DNA from: Amphibalanus amphitrite
Taxonomy: Eukaryota > Arthropoda > Thecostraca > Balanomorpha > Balanidae
Reading direction: 5' to 3'
DNA: 64,000 bases
NCBI RefSeq assembly: GCF_019059575.1
Contig: NW_024881702.1
Span: forward strand, 186,001-250,000
Position 1 is the stretch's first letter, and every line of letters starts with the position of its first letter. Below, piece by piece: positions 12,048 through 25,100 of this stretch. The notes beneath the pieces were generated by a model that worked only from the letters and a program-made list of their open reading frames with translations, had not been told where the DNA came from and ran no database searches. Both the position numbers and the translations under genes were made by a program.

Positions 12048-15000
12048 CCTGTATTAAGAGTGCAGAAAAATCCTGAGGGCTCACAAGAATTAAGATGATG
12101 TAAAAAGCTCTGTAGATGCTAAATCCAGAGGACCCTGGTACCCTGGACATTCGGTATCTCAAAATGAAAATAGCGCCTGTCGGGCCTTGGCCTGTCCAGG
12201 GTATATTAAGGCCTATATATTAAGTGAAGGCCTGTCGTCTTTTTATTACAATTATCGTGATTCATCTAAGGGCCCTCAGGGCATATCATATACATCTCTG
12301 CACCAAAACCTTCTCGCCAATACAGCTGAGCTGATACACCTTGACCTTGGCCTTGGTTTACATTTGGTTTTGGTTTACATAGCCTTGGCTGCATAGAAAT
12401 AAAGAAAAGACTATGCGATAGTGATAGTCAATAGTCTGCAATAGACGATACAAATAAAGTTTTTATATCTATGCTTGACTGATACCATGGATTACCTACT
12501 ACCTGGATCGGCAACTCCGCGGAATTCCCATTGTATTGCGCGACCGCCCGAAAGTGCTGCCACCTATCGAGCAGACTGATCCCTGCTAAGGACAGCCCGC
12601 CGCCGCCGCCCAGTCAGACAGCGGCCGATACCAGCAAAGTCCGAAAATGACCGGCAAGTTACATGGCCTGAACCAGCCCCGGCTAAGTTTGGCATAGGCC
12701 AACAGTGTCGGGTTCCGGAAGAGCGGTCCAGGGCGGTTCCGTAGACTATGTATCGTTTTGGAAAGAATGGTGTGGTGGGTCGTTTACCGAGCGCGACTGG
12801 CCGATTTTACCTCAGCACGTCGTATTGTTAGCTCTCATGGCCAGGCCAGGCGCCTTCTGCCAGCTGCCTGAAAATACCTTCGATCAAACGACTTTGTCTA
12901 TCACTCGGGTTGCCCCTGATCAGCTTGAGCAATGAGCAATGAGCATTCCGACTCAGTCGTCTGCAGAGGGAATGTGCCGTCCGCCGTGAAACATCCAAAT
13001 CATTGCCACAGCCATTTTGACTGACTTATAAAGATCAAGACAAATGCTGTCATATCGATTAACGAACATCTGCATCACTTACAATTTCTATCAAGAAGCA
13101 TTCCAGGATTATAAGCTCATCATATGCCGTTTCGTTAAAAAAAGCTGTTTCTATATTGAACTTATATTTGCCGTCGCATGAGCGAATTGCCTACTGAGTA
13201 CAGGCTGAAACCGACTCTTTCCGCAGTCAGAAATCATGTGCGAGACTGAGAGCCTATTCAAATAAACCCCGGTCGCACTCGCATCCATAACACGCACCTC
13301 CTTGCGTGCGATTGATGCTATTGCAACTTAATGGATTTGAATAGGCTCTCGTTTGCGATTTCCTGACTGTGGAAATAGTCTGTCTCGGCCTGAAGTTCAG
13401 AATTTAACACAGGTTCAATGACAACTAAGGTGAAAGATGACACACAATGTATACAATGCATATTATTGCATAAACTGATAGGTAGGTTTCGAGAAACGAC
13501 GTGCCACATGCCTTAAACGGTGTCGTAGCACCAAGTTGGTTTCCAATTCACATCTCCCACCAGAGTATATCGGGAATAAATGCAAACACGATGCACACGA
13601 ACGCATTATCCGCTCAATGGGTATGCCCGTAGGGCGTAGTGGGTATGTTAGTCAGTTACAAACGCTGTGATACCTTAAACATTTTCGGTCGAGCCAGTTC
13701 ACACCCCGTCCGCCTGCTGCCGTTACGTCACACGTGTCCGCAGTGGGCGTGCACCTGCGTGTGCGTGCATCATAATTCACATCACAAATCACAGGATGCC
13801 AATTCAAGTCAGCACACCGTGGAAACTGAACCCATCTCATTGATCTGAAACAAAGAGTGAGAGAGGGAAATTAGATACCTGAGCATACCATAATGAAAGG
13901 GAGAGTGAGGGCATTCCAAGGCAAACTGTTTCCCCACAACATCACAAAAAAGTGTTTTACATTGCGATGATGTTGGCAAAAAAAAAAAATAATAATAATA
14001 CCTTGACAAGATACTACCAAACAAAAGTACCTAAAAGCTTAACACCTCATATGGTAGGCTTACATAGTTTAAAATGGTTTTGATCTTGCTTAAATCTATC
14101 TGATATCTACACACAGTTTGGCTAGCACACGTTCTGAAAAAGTGATTTGTTATATATCAGTCAATGGAGGGAAACTCACAAACTTCTTCGTACAACTCTG
14201 GACCTTTTGACTTTGAGAAAAGAAGGAAGCTGATGTCAGGGACCAGGGTCGGCACTCTTTTGTCATTTGTGGTTGACACTGGCTGCCATTAGGCTTTCTT
14301 TTTACAGTCAAATGGTTCAGTTTTTCATGCTGATAATATGATTTATTCAAATGTGTTTTTTTTATTCAATATCATTCAACTATTTATGAAATCAAGGCAT
14401 TGGCAAGCAGGTTATAAAAATTAGCTGAAATGACATGATGCCAGTTAACTGCTCCTGAGTCCTGAAGTGTGTTGCACTCTAGTCAGCCGTTCAGAGAAAT
14501 ACGTAGGAAACTGATATGGGTGAGCAGTGAGTACTGAGCAGTGAGCAGTGGACCAATTTATAGGTATTGGCACTACACAATATAAAACAGAAACTATTTT
14601 CAAGAGTTGAACAAATATTGAGTTAAAAAATAATGGCACACTAACTGATTTTGCTAACCTAAAAACTTAACAAAAACTTAAGCAATTCACAACTAACAAT
14701 GCATCATCCACCACCTATCATGCGCTGCCAAGACCGAAATTGTATCGCAAGCAAAACCATGGCTATATTAGCGGCATGTAAAAGCTTGAGATATGATGTG
14801 TCAAACATATAACAAACATATACAAACATAAAATTAACATATAAATAAGTGATTAACCATTCCAATTACGGAAATTATACGATTTTTAACGACATACGGC
14901 GAGAAGCAATGTGCGCCAGTATCGTCAACAGCCGCTCTTTACAGTAATATTTTAGGCCACTCAGACCCTCCAACCACAAGAAAACCTTACCAATCTTACC

Positions 15001-15260
15001 TTGCCATCTTCCTCCATCTTCTGAAACCTTCCAATCTGCTCCAAAGGGGCTTAACTTTTCAAAAAACAAGGCAAACGATCCTACGACGCGACGCCGACCA
15101 TTGTTTTGAATAGCACCCGCTCCCCCGCGTCCTTAGCGCTCGACACCACTGCCACCTAGCGGTGGTCACAAACATCGAGGAGTTGCCGATCCAGGTACTA
15201 CTTCATCCATGCTGATACCGTTATTTGTTATATGATTTACATGCATTGATATCAGTGAAC
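12048..15260. other. Upstream flank of TRAPPC2, no gene recognised
   Basis: Mostly AT-rich DNA with a short GC-rich part around 12500-12970, which might include the TRAPPC2 promoter or 5'UTR exon. No convincing exon or RNA gene was found on either strand. Confidence 0.4.
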
Positions 15261-15266
15261 AACCCC

Positions 15267-15406
15267 GCGTTCGATGTCTCTCGGACGGCGAAGATTCTAC
15301 GCCGTTCGGCCAATCACGTTTCATAACCGCAGCCGAGCCCCCGCTGACCTTGGACGTGGTTGGCCGGACAGCAAAGAATCTTTGCCGTCCGGGAGACATC
15401 GAACGC
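15267..15406. mobile_element. 140 bp foldback element
   Basis: The arms of about 45 bp are inverted repeats: GTTCGATGTCTCTCGGACGG at the left is mirrored by CCGTCCGGGAGACATCGAAC at the right. The loop contains CCGAGCCCCCGCTGACCTTG. A related copy in the opposite orientation is at 41167-41283 and a lone arm at 42171-42206, so it is a dispersed family and not a chance hairpin. Confidence 0.8.
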
Positions 15407-15798
15407 CGCCCAAATTTCACAGGGCGAAATCATTGTTTACAAACAATGCGCTTCTGCGACATATAGTGCTATTCATCACAGCATCAGCAGCAGCAGGAAA
15501 AGCATCTTTTACATCATCTTTACATGCACTTTACATTGTTAGCTGCTACGAAGTTGCTACGCTACTTGGGATTGAAGCATTACCAGGTTCATGTAGAACA
15601 CAATATGCCGAGGGGCTTCGAGTATTAGCATTTAACCTTGCATTTCAATTTAACAAGCATACCAAGACAAATTGAAATAAAGCAATTCCCCGGAGTTCTA
15701 TAGCCTTGCAATTCCCTTGGAAGTGAATTTGCTGGAAGAAACGCTCTAGGAGGAAGAGAGGGGAAAAGGTAATGTGTTGATTTTAGATATATACCTAT

Positions 15799-16267
15799 CA
15801 GGGATGCGGAGCCGTGGAAATTTCAGACGGCTCCGGCTCCGGCTCCGGCTCCGGAGAAAAAATCGGCTCCGGCTCCGGCTCCGGCTCCGGGTGAAATGTC
15901 ATGGCGGCTCCGGCTCCGGCTCCGAGTAAAATGATCCGGCTCCAGCGGCTCCGGCTCCGGCTTCTACTCAGTACATCCCCTATACGATCAATTAAATACG
16001 GGTGGAAGAAAAAAGGTGATGGGATTGGTGCACACTGCACGTTGCTTCTGTATTTGTATAACAAGGCTATTTTGAATACCACATTGTTTTACGCCTTGTA
16101 CTGTCAAACCGAACTAGGTAAATAATTGTTTCCTCTTAAGAAAAGGAGCCGGAGTCGCCCCTTTTTTGACGGCTCCGGTTCCGGGCTATATTGTTTCATG
16201 GCTCCGGCTCCGGCTCCGGGCAAAATATGCCGGCTCCGGCGGCTCCGGCTCCGGCTCCGCATCCCTG
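15799..16267. mobile_element. hAT-type miniature element with hexamer-rich ends (469 bp)
   Basis: It starts CAGGGATGCGGAGCCG and ends with the mirror image CGGCTCCGCATCCCTG. A perfect 8 bp target-site duplication, ATACCTAT, flanks it at 15791-15798 and 16268-16275. CAGGG termini and 8 bp duplications are established hallmarks of hAT transposons. Both arms are built of GGCTCC hexamers (inverted on the right), giving hundreds of bases of self-complementary sequence. No transposase ORF is present, so it is non-autonomous. Confidence 0.92.
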
Positions 16268-16689
16268 ATACCTATACTACCTATGCTTCCTATAGTTTGG
16301 ATTTCAATTTCTGAGCTGCTGCGTGCCGTAACTCTTCATCTTCAACAACAACAATTGGGTTTCTGGATTTCTTTTATTGTTGATAGTTGATATTTTATTG
16401 ATGATAGTTGATACTTACCGAGACTGCTCATATCATAGCTCCATCACCGACACAGCTGTTCAATGAGTTGTTGCAGACAGCAGAACTACCCCTGGACTGA
16501 AAGTCAGGGGGTTGAAGTTGAACTTGAAGTTGAAGTTGAGCATTAGTGAGCTGTAGTAGACTAGGTCAGAGGTCTATTCAATGCTCACATCGAGCCGGAC
16601 TAGGAAATGAGCCATAAGGTCAGTTGTGGCGTGAGGATGCAGGTTTGGCAGCCCTGTGTTGGTCTAATCTTCGTTTGAACATGTTAATA

Positions 16690-17060
16690 TTGTCCCAATA
16701 TACCAATAATACATTGAATATTGTCCCAATATTCAAGAAAGGCAACAAGCAATCTCCTGCCAACTACAGGCCAGTGAGTCTGACTGCAATCCCGTGTAAG
16801 GTCCTTGAGTCGATTGTTTGAGATCACATTGTTGAGCACATGGACACAACCAAACAATGCAGAGCATGGTCTGCCCAAGGCGCTCCTGTGCAACCCAGCT
16901 GCTGGTCACGATCGAAGACTGGACGAAGGCACTGGATCGAGGAGAGTCTGTTGATGCGATCTACCTAGACTTCTCAAAGGCCTTCGATACAGTGCCTCAC
17001 CGTCGACTCTTGTGCAAGCTTAGATCCCTTAGAATAGGAGAGAGGTTGGAGGTTGGAATA
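16690..17060 (+). pseudogene. Broken non-LTR retrotransposon reverse transcriptase
   Basis: One frame reads PIFKKGNKQSPANYRPVSLT and a second, after a stop and frameshift, reads DAIYLDFSKAFDTVPHRRLL. These are the conserved NYRPVSL and DFSKAFDTV blocks of non-LTR (jockey/CR1-like) reverse transcriptases. Only a fragment of the domain is left, with at least one stop and one frameshift between the blocks, and the sequence passes into decayed repeats at about 17060. It is a dead fragment. Confidence 0.85.
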
Positions 17061-17149
17061 GGAGAGGTGAGTCAACCTGGTGAGGTTGCTGCACTGGTTA
17101 GAGAGCTTCCTGGTGGGCAGAAGACAAACAACCCCAGGCAATTGGAAAT

Positions 17150-17995
17150 TTGGATGCACCATTGGCAAATAGGAAGCCCCCTGTCAAAATAGGAGGTTTC
17201 CTGTCCAAAAAGATAGTCCCTGGACAATTAGAATGATCTTGAACAAAAAGGAAGCCTAGCAGGCCCCCTAGACAAACAACAGGCCTCCTGGACAAAAAAT
17301 AAGCCCTCTGTACAAATAGGAGGCCCCCTGATCCTGAACAAAAAGGAGGCCCTCTCGAGTCTTGACAAACAGGAGCCCCCCCCCCCTGGACAAAGAGGAG
17401 GCCCCTAGACAAATAGAAGGCACCCTCAGCAATCAGGAGGCCTTTTTGACAAATAGGAGGCCCCCTGGACAAATAGGAGGCTCTCTGTAGAAATAGTCCA
17501 TTTGGCCTCCTTGACAAAAAGGAGGCCCTATGGACTGGAGAAATAGGAAGCCTCTGGGATAAGTCAGAGGCCCCCTAGACAAATAGGAGACCCACTGAAC
17601 AAACTGGAAGCTCTCTGTGCAGTGTGCAAAGAGGAGGCACCCTGTACACAGGCTCTCTGTGCAAAGAGCATCCTCATGTACACATAGGAAGCCCCTTGTA
17701 CCAACAATAGTCTCCTGTACAATTGGAGACCCTCTGGACAAATAAGGGGCCCTCTGTCTGTACTTACGAGAGGTCTGTTTTACATATAAGAATCTCCCTG
17801 TGCTAACAGAGGGCCCCTGTACAAATCGGAGGCCCCCGGGGCCAACAGAAGCCAGAAGGCCTCTGGATAAATCTGAGGTCCTCTGTCCCATTATCAGGAT
17901 CTCTGTTCATATTGGAGGCCCCCTGTACCAACAGGAGGCCCTATATGGGCAATTCAGAGAATCTCTGTACCAGTAGGAGTCTCTCTGTGCAAATG
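17150..17995. repeat. Decayed approximately 30 bp tandem repeat
   Basis: Dozens of diverged copies of a unit containing CCTGGACAAATAGGAGGCCC. The ORFs here follow the repeat and resemble no known protein. A similar decayed repeat with GAGGGCCC motifs continues at about 18240-18620, after sequence containing GTGGCGTAGTCAGGGG, which looks like the edge of another mobile element whose partner end I could not find. Confidence 0.75.
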
Positions 17996-18989
17996 GGATG
18001 TCGAGACTCATTGCAGAAGGAAGGCTTAGCCAGGGGCGTAACCACGCTAGAAAAAAAATGGTGCAGACAAAGTCATAGGGGAAGCCATCCTTCCAGGGGA
18101 CGCCATTCTTCGAGAGGGCGCAATCGCCTATAAGGTGCGAAAGAGGGTGCAAAAGAGGGGCGCTTTCATGTGAAAGCGGGCAGTGGCGTAGTCAGGGGAC
18201 CAGGGGGAACGTTCCCTCGTCAAGTTCGGAGGTCCCAGGGCTCAAGATGCCCTGCGACGCCAATTCGCCGCTGAGGGTCCACGCTGGTCATCTTTCACCT
18301 CAGAAGGGCCTCACAGAGCTCGCAAGAGCATCTTTAGGGTCCTAAGTAGCCAGCTTATCTCCAGAAGGACCGCGCCGGCTTTTGAGGGCCCCTTACCGGA
18401 CTCTGAGGACTCTTGCCACTTGCCAGCCAGTTAGGAGCCAGCAGTTCAAAGGACCCCACACCTCCCAGTGATGGCCTCACATCTGACATCAGTTTCTCCG
18501 AGGGCCCCATAACGGAGACTGTGAGGGCCCTCACCGGCGTCTCTAAGAGCCCACACCGACGTCTATGAGGACCCCATGACCCACACACACAACTCAGAGC
18601 GGTAGGCGGAACTATGGGAGTACCCAAATATAGGAACGTTCCCATTTTTGGGAACGGAGTTCCCAATTATGGGAACTCCGTTCCCATTTATGAAAACGGA
18701 AGGCAATTTTTCGGCCGTTCGCTCACTAAAACTCATTTGTGCATCACGTCTCAAAAAAGTGCATGCTAATTAAAGTATCTACTAAATCTCCATAAAGTTA
18801 TCTTTAATCTGACCGTTGAACAAGGAAATTGACCGTGGAATGGTATTTTAATGATTTTTTTTTTTAAATGACAGAATGGTGTAACTATGGGTTATACGAC
18901 ATTTAGCATGTAATTTTAAGGAAAATAAAGCATTTTTTTTTTTAGTTTGAGGTCAAGTATAATAATTTTTGCCTGGTTATGAACTTTCA

Positions 18990-19094
18990 TAAGTTTCGAC
19001 ACCAGATGCTGACAAATGCAAGCGAAGACGCGGACGGTCCCGAGGTACCTAATATTGTTGACTTTTGGTGTCGGGGCGGACGACCGCGTGGAAC
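18990..19094 (+). other. mRpL37: Putative 5'UTR exon end of mRpL37
   Basis: The sequence GGACGACCGCGTGGAAC is followed by a consensus donor GTGAGTGAAT at 19095. The next acceptor, GATTTTCAG at 19181-19189, sits directly before the start codon of mRpL37. This would make a 5'UTR intron of about 95 bp. The transcription start is unknown. Confidence 0.4.
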
Positions 19095-19189
19095 GTGAGT
19101 GAATATAGGTACCGAACTACTGTTGTAAACTCAGTTTAAGTGGTTGAAAATTATTCAGCTGTATTTTATCAAAGCTTCTGATTTTCAGG

Positions 19190-22100
19190 ATGAGGTTCAC
19201 ACCAGTGTTGCACAAGCACCTGCTGGGACGATGGTACAACGACATGTGGAAGCAGAAGAAAAGGGTGACCGTCGACAATCGCAAACTGAAACAGGCCCTG
19301 GAAGCCAACGGGAAAACCGTATATGATGCTGCGAAGCTATTCGGTGTACAATGGGAGGACCGGGAGCCACGGTACAGTATAAACTCATATGACACTGGTG
19401 AAATCGCCCGAACCTTTATTTTGAAATGACGTCTCGTTTTTTGGAATGGTGTTAACCCGCGCACCACTGAGGGGGGGGGGGGTGCCGCTTTTCTCCCCTT
19501 CTTGTTTTTCTGCAAAAACTTCTAAAACGCTTGGCGTATCGACGTAAAACTTTCAGTACCTTCGGCTGCATCAATTTGACACCTTTTGACAAAACCAGAA
19601 CTTCGTTGGTACCATAGGTCGGCCGGAAATGACATCGAAATGACGTCATGTTCGGCCGATTTTGATGCGAAACATTGAACTACAGCAATTGCCCTCAAGA
19701 GCTAAGTTTTTAGCTTTTTTATAAATTTAATCCAAACCTTTTGATTGGAAGGATTCCCAAGGACAGAACCACCGCTAAGCGAAGCTTGTTGCGGTGACCC
19801 TGCCCTCTACCCTCCGATCGCGCAATTCCAGTTCTATGACAGAATTTAGAGTCCAAAGTTGAACGTGCGCACATAGTCGCGCACGGCCGGTCCCCTCACT
19901 GACTTCGCCTGGGCCCTGGCTACGGCCTGCCACCAACCGCAACCATACCTGTCAGGAGGCCCATAAATGTCAAGCGCCCGTCGCGCTTCGAACCCGGACT
20001 GTTGTAACCGGGAACGCGTGCTCTCACCACGCGGAGTCCAACGCTCTACCAACTGAGCTACGGGACCGGCCATTAGATCCGATTTCTTTGCGTGAGAGGA
20101 CTCAGAATATACATGGCTATCAAACTGCTATCTCGGATTTAGAATTTTGAAAATAATATATATTTAATCTTAAGATTTACATTTAGGTATTTTTTCTTAA
20201 AGTTTTTGATATCTCAAAAAAGGAATTGATGCGATAGAGCACAACCGGGGATCCAGTCTATTTAGCTCTTGAGCTGTCTGTTTAGCCCAATATCTTCAAA
20301 AAATAGCTTAGTTATACGCATTATAGTCAAAATTTCACAATTATAATCTTTTTTAAATCTTTTTTTTCAGTACGTTTTTGACATCGTGCATCAATATAAA
20401 GAGGACCGCCGTGTTTCTGAGCTTAGACTGCATCCGATAGACAAAAGTTGAAAGATTTTAACTTTGAAATTTGAATTTTTTTTACCTGAAAGTGACCTGA
20501 CCTCAGCTTTATTCAGCTGAAAATGACCTCGAAAGACACAGACGACACTGACTTTAAAATATATGGCGAAATAGACCATAAAGCATGTGTCACGTGACCG
20601 ATGCATGATATAAGATATCCGTGACCAGGGATGACCTGGCGGCTGGCCTTGCCCTGAAAATCAAAGTACAAGTTTGACACCCTCAGGGTATCTAAAGCAC
20701 TATTCAAGAGTGTGTAAACCAAAAATGAGCCTGATCTGATTTGTAAAGCGGCGGCCAGAGTCCAACTTCTAAACTAGCCAAATATTGATAATTTTTATTT
20801 TGACCTGACCTGTGACATCGTCGGTGACATCGAGGTTAATGAAATTAGGTTTCGGTCAGCAGTTTTTCTGGGGCTATCAGACCCCGTTTGAATTTTGACA
20901 ATCGGCCCAGTAGTTTCGGAGTTAGGAGGGGGGGGGGGCTATGAATAGCCTCCCCCCTGCAGGGCGCTTTATTCGCAGACCTCAGTGAGGTGCGGGTTAA
21001 TGCTTTGCGCCAGTAATTGTAATCGGTGTTATATTGCATAATTGTGCATTGTGCAGTGTGCACCTATTCTGTGATATATTAAGCCGCAGACGAATTGCCA
21101 TGCCGGCGTGGGGCGCTGCGTCTCGGCGGGGCGGCGCCCGGCAGTGCAGTGGGGTCTGACCGCCGCCGGCCGGCCGTTCCCAGTGTGATGGAGACGGCCG
21201 TGGGCGCCGAGGCGGCGCTCGTGGAGCCGGCGCGGCGGCCGGAGCACCACCAGACGGCCGCCTTCGTCTACCAGGGCAGGAACCTGCTGCTGGGCCAGCG
21301 GCAGGCGCAGGTGCGTGCCGGCCGGGCGGCGGCCGCGGCCAGCGCGGGCCACCTGTTCCAGCGGTGGCAGCCCTGTGACACACGGACACCTATAGTTGCT
21401 GGCGGGCCACCTGTCCCAGCGGTGGCAGCCCTGTGACACACGGACACCTGTAGTTGCTGGCGGGCCACCTGTCCCAGCGGTGGCAGCCCTGTGACACACG
21501 GACACCTGTAGTTGCTGGCGGGCCACCTGTTCCAGCGGTGGCAGCCCTGTGACACACGGACACCTATAGTTGCTGGCGGGCCACCTGTCCCAGCGGTGGC
21601 AGCCCTGTGACACACGGACACCTGTAGTTGCTGGCGGGCCACCTGTCCCAGCGGTGGCAGCCCTTTGACACACGGACACCTGTAGTTGCTGGCGGGCCAC
21701 CTGTTCCAGCGGTGGCAGCCCTGTGACACACGGACACCTATAGTTGCTGGCCTCGGTCGTATTGGTGTTGACATGCCTCCTCATTGACCTGCTACTAAAT
21801 CGTTATGATATTACTGTTGTTTCCATCATTTGCTGTTTTTCCAGTGTTTTTTTTTTTTGCGCATAGAGCGGCCGTGCTGTTATATTTATTGACCATTAAT
21901 GGTAACTGGATGCGCCCACAGGCCCTTACCAACACAATTCAGGTCGGCGAAGGACTCCCTGAACAAGTCACTGCTCTTGAAGGTCTCGAGCGAATCAGAA
22001 ATCAAGATGAGCTAGTCACAGAGTAAGAACTCTTGCCACTCTGTCGGGTACTTACTAAACACTTCAGATGCTTCAAGTGATATTTCCTGATGTTCTGAGT

Positions 22101-25100
22101 CTAATTCCATTCTGGTGCTCGGCGCTGGACCGCGGGACCTGTCGTATGTCAATGAACCGGCTTTTTATATAGGGTAGGGTGGGGTAATTTGAACATGTGG
22201 GGCAATTTGAACATAGTGTGAAAAACAGAAAATTACGGAAAATCCATAAGTGACATGACAATAAGACCAATGAGGGAAATTATCGTAACTAAAAGGGCTA
22301 TCATATGAATGGGGTTTAAAGTTTCAGGGAATGAAGATGTTGACGCACACTGTAAAAAATCAATTTCGCAAGTAAAAACGCCTAAAAACACGTCATTGCA
22401 ACTTCATTGCAGCGCAAAATCTTGCATTGCTAGCGCCTAATTCGCAACAGCTTTTGTTGTACAATGACCTAATCAGTGCCTTCAATCCAAGAAATTTGCT
22501 TCTGAAACCTGTTTTTAAATATGCCAAAATAACTTTTAGCGTGGGGTAATTTGAACATAGTGTGAGAATTTCAGTGAAGACAGGGATAGCTCCGAAAAAA
22601 CAACGCTCCCAGTTTTTTTTTTTTGCCAATATTTTCGACCCAAAGCAGTAGCAGATTAGTGATGCCAGTTTTATAAAAATTTACGTCTAATATCCGTCTA
22701 ATGTCCGGCATTTTCGTTGATTTCCGTTCAAAAATGTTTAAGTCAGCCATTTCTCCAAATATGTCCGAAAATTACGCATTAATCAACACTCAAAACTGTC
22801 ATTTAAATTGCTTATAATGTAATTTTACCACCCAAAAAGTGTTCATTATATTGAGAGCTTAATAGGCTTTCCATTCGCCAATCAATGCTATGCACGATTA
22901 CTTTATAAAAAGCGCTGAAGTGTAGCAAGCCATCGTCCAATGTTGTCCAGTCTGCTACCTTTGTCCAGCCAATTCCGAATTGGAGATTGGACAAAATCAG
23001 AACTCCAAATGTCCAGGTTTCGATTGGCACCACTATAACAGATGCAGTAGGGTTGGGAGAGTTTTTATCGAACAAAAATGATAGACGTTCTGTTAATTGA
23101 AGAGAGGCGAATTCTGTCAACTGACCGGTGTGCAGCGTGCAGATATTGATACCTTGCAACTGTTATTTTTGTTGTAGTGTTGATTTTTCAAGTGAAGGTA
23201 TGTTAAGAATTGTTCTGCCTATTTGTTTATGGGTCAAACAACATCGGTGCTGGCGAGACTATCGTTTTTATGACAGGTAAAGGCAGTATGTTCAAATTAC
23301 CCCACGGTGGGGCAATTTGAACACACCGTGACTTGGTGGAGAAGTGAGGCTATGCTTTTCAAGGTATGCTCGGCTCGTCCAAAAATGAGGCTTGCATGGT
23401 GAGAGCAAGTGACCCTTGCGCTACTGAAGCAGTTTTTCTTCGTCCAGGGTTGAGCTGGAATTTGGTACAACGGAGAAGACGTAAAAATATGTTCAAATTA
23501 CCCCACACTACCCTACTTTAACAGTAAGTGTAGCTGCTTGATTCAACTTTGCTCGTTGTTTCGCTTCCTGTTCTTAGTCAAGGATCTGTCACGTACCCCG
23601 TCTGGCCGGAACCAGCGACCGTCCTCCCTCTGACCGTCCTCCCTCTGACCGTCCTCCCTCTGACCGTCCTCCCACTGACCGTCCTCCCACTGACCGGACC
23701 GTCCTCCCTCTGACCGTCCTCCCACTGACCGGACCGTCCTCCCTCTGACCGTCCTCCCTCTGACCGTCCTCCCTCTGACCGTCCTCCCTCTGACCGTCCT
23801 CCCTCTGACCGTCCTCCCACTGACCGTCCTCCCACTGACCGGACCGTCCTCCCTCTGACCGTCCTCCCACTGACCGGACCGTCCTCCCTCTGACCGTCCT
23901 CCCTCTGACCGTCCTCCCTCTGACCGGGACCGTCCTCCCTCTGACCGTCCTCCCTCTGACCGTCCTCCCTCTGATCATCCTCCCTCTGACCGTCCTCCCT
24001 CTGACCGTCCTCCCTCTGACCATCCTCCCTCTGACCGTCCTCCCTCTGACCGTCCTCCCTCTGACCGTCCTCCCTCTGACCGTCCTCCCTCTGACCGTCC
24101 TCCCTCTGACCGTCCTCCCTCTGACCGTCCTCCCTCTGACCGTCCTCCCTCTGACCGTCCTCCCTCTGACCGTCCTCCCTCTGACCGTCGTCCCTCTGAC
24201 CGTCCTCCCTCTGACCGGACCGTCCTCCCTCTGACCGTCCTCCCTCTGACCGTCCTCCCTCTGACCGTTCTCCCTCTGACCGTCCTCCCTCTGACCGTCC
24301 TCCCTCTGACCGTCCTCCCTCTGACTCCTCCCTCTGACCGTCCTCCCTCTGACCGTCCTCCCTCTGACCGTCCCCTCTGACCGTCCTCCCTCTGACCGTC
24401 CTCCCTCTGACTGGGCCCGTCCTCCTCTGACTCTCCTCCCTCTGACCGTCCTCCCTCTGACCGTCCTCCCTCTGACCGTCCTCCCTCTGACCGTCCTCCT
24501 TCTGACCGTCCTCCCTCTGACCGTCCTCCCTCTGACCGGACCGTTCTCCCTCTGACCGGACCGTTCTCCCTCTGACCGTCCTCCCACTAACCGTCCTCCC
24601 TCTGACCGTCCTCCCTCTGACCGGACCGTTCTCCCTCTGACCGTCCTCCCTCTGACCGTCCTCCCTCTGACCGTCCTCCCTCTGACCGTCCTCCCTCTGA
24701 CCGGACCGTCCTCCCTCTGACCGTCCTCCCTCTGACCGGACCGTCCTCCCTCTGACCGTCCTCCCTCTGACCGTCCTCCCTCTGACCGTCCTCCCTCTGA
24801 CCGTCCTCCCTCTGACCGTCCTCCCTCTGACCGTCCTCCCTCTGACTCTCCTCCCTCTGACCGTCCTCCCTCTGACCGTCCTCCCTCTGACTCTCCTCCC
24901 TCTGACCGTCCTCCCTCTGACCGTCCTCCCTCTGACCGTCCTCCCTCTGACCGTCCTCCCTCTGACCGGACCGTCCTCCCTCTGACCGGACCGTCCTCCC
25001 TCTGACCGTCCTCCCTCTGACCGGACCGTCCTCCCTCTGACCGTCCTCCCTCTGACCGTCCTCCCTCTGACCGTCCTCCCTCTGACCGTTCTCCCTCTGA

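Noticed and set aside
16690-17060. A retroviral or other viral polymerase
   Set aside because: The NYRPVSL and DFSKAFDTV blocks are those of non-LTR retrotransposons; no protease, integrase or LTR was seen.
19986-20072. A functional tRNA gene
   Set aside because: A-box and B-box are present but too far apart, and the stems do not close. A tRNA-derived SINE is the better reading.
21083-21187. An upstream extension of mRpL37 exon 2 to an acceptor near 21089
   Set aside because: The frame is open, but the phase does not suit the good donor of exon 1 at 19372, and the added peptide is unlike the family. The acceptor at 21183 gives a continuous frame.
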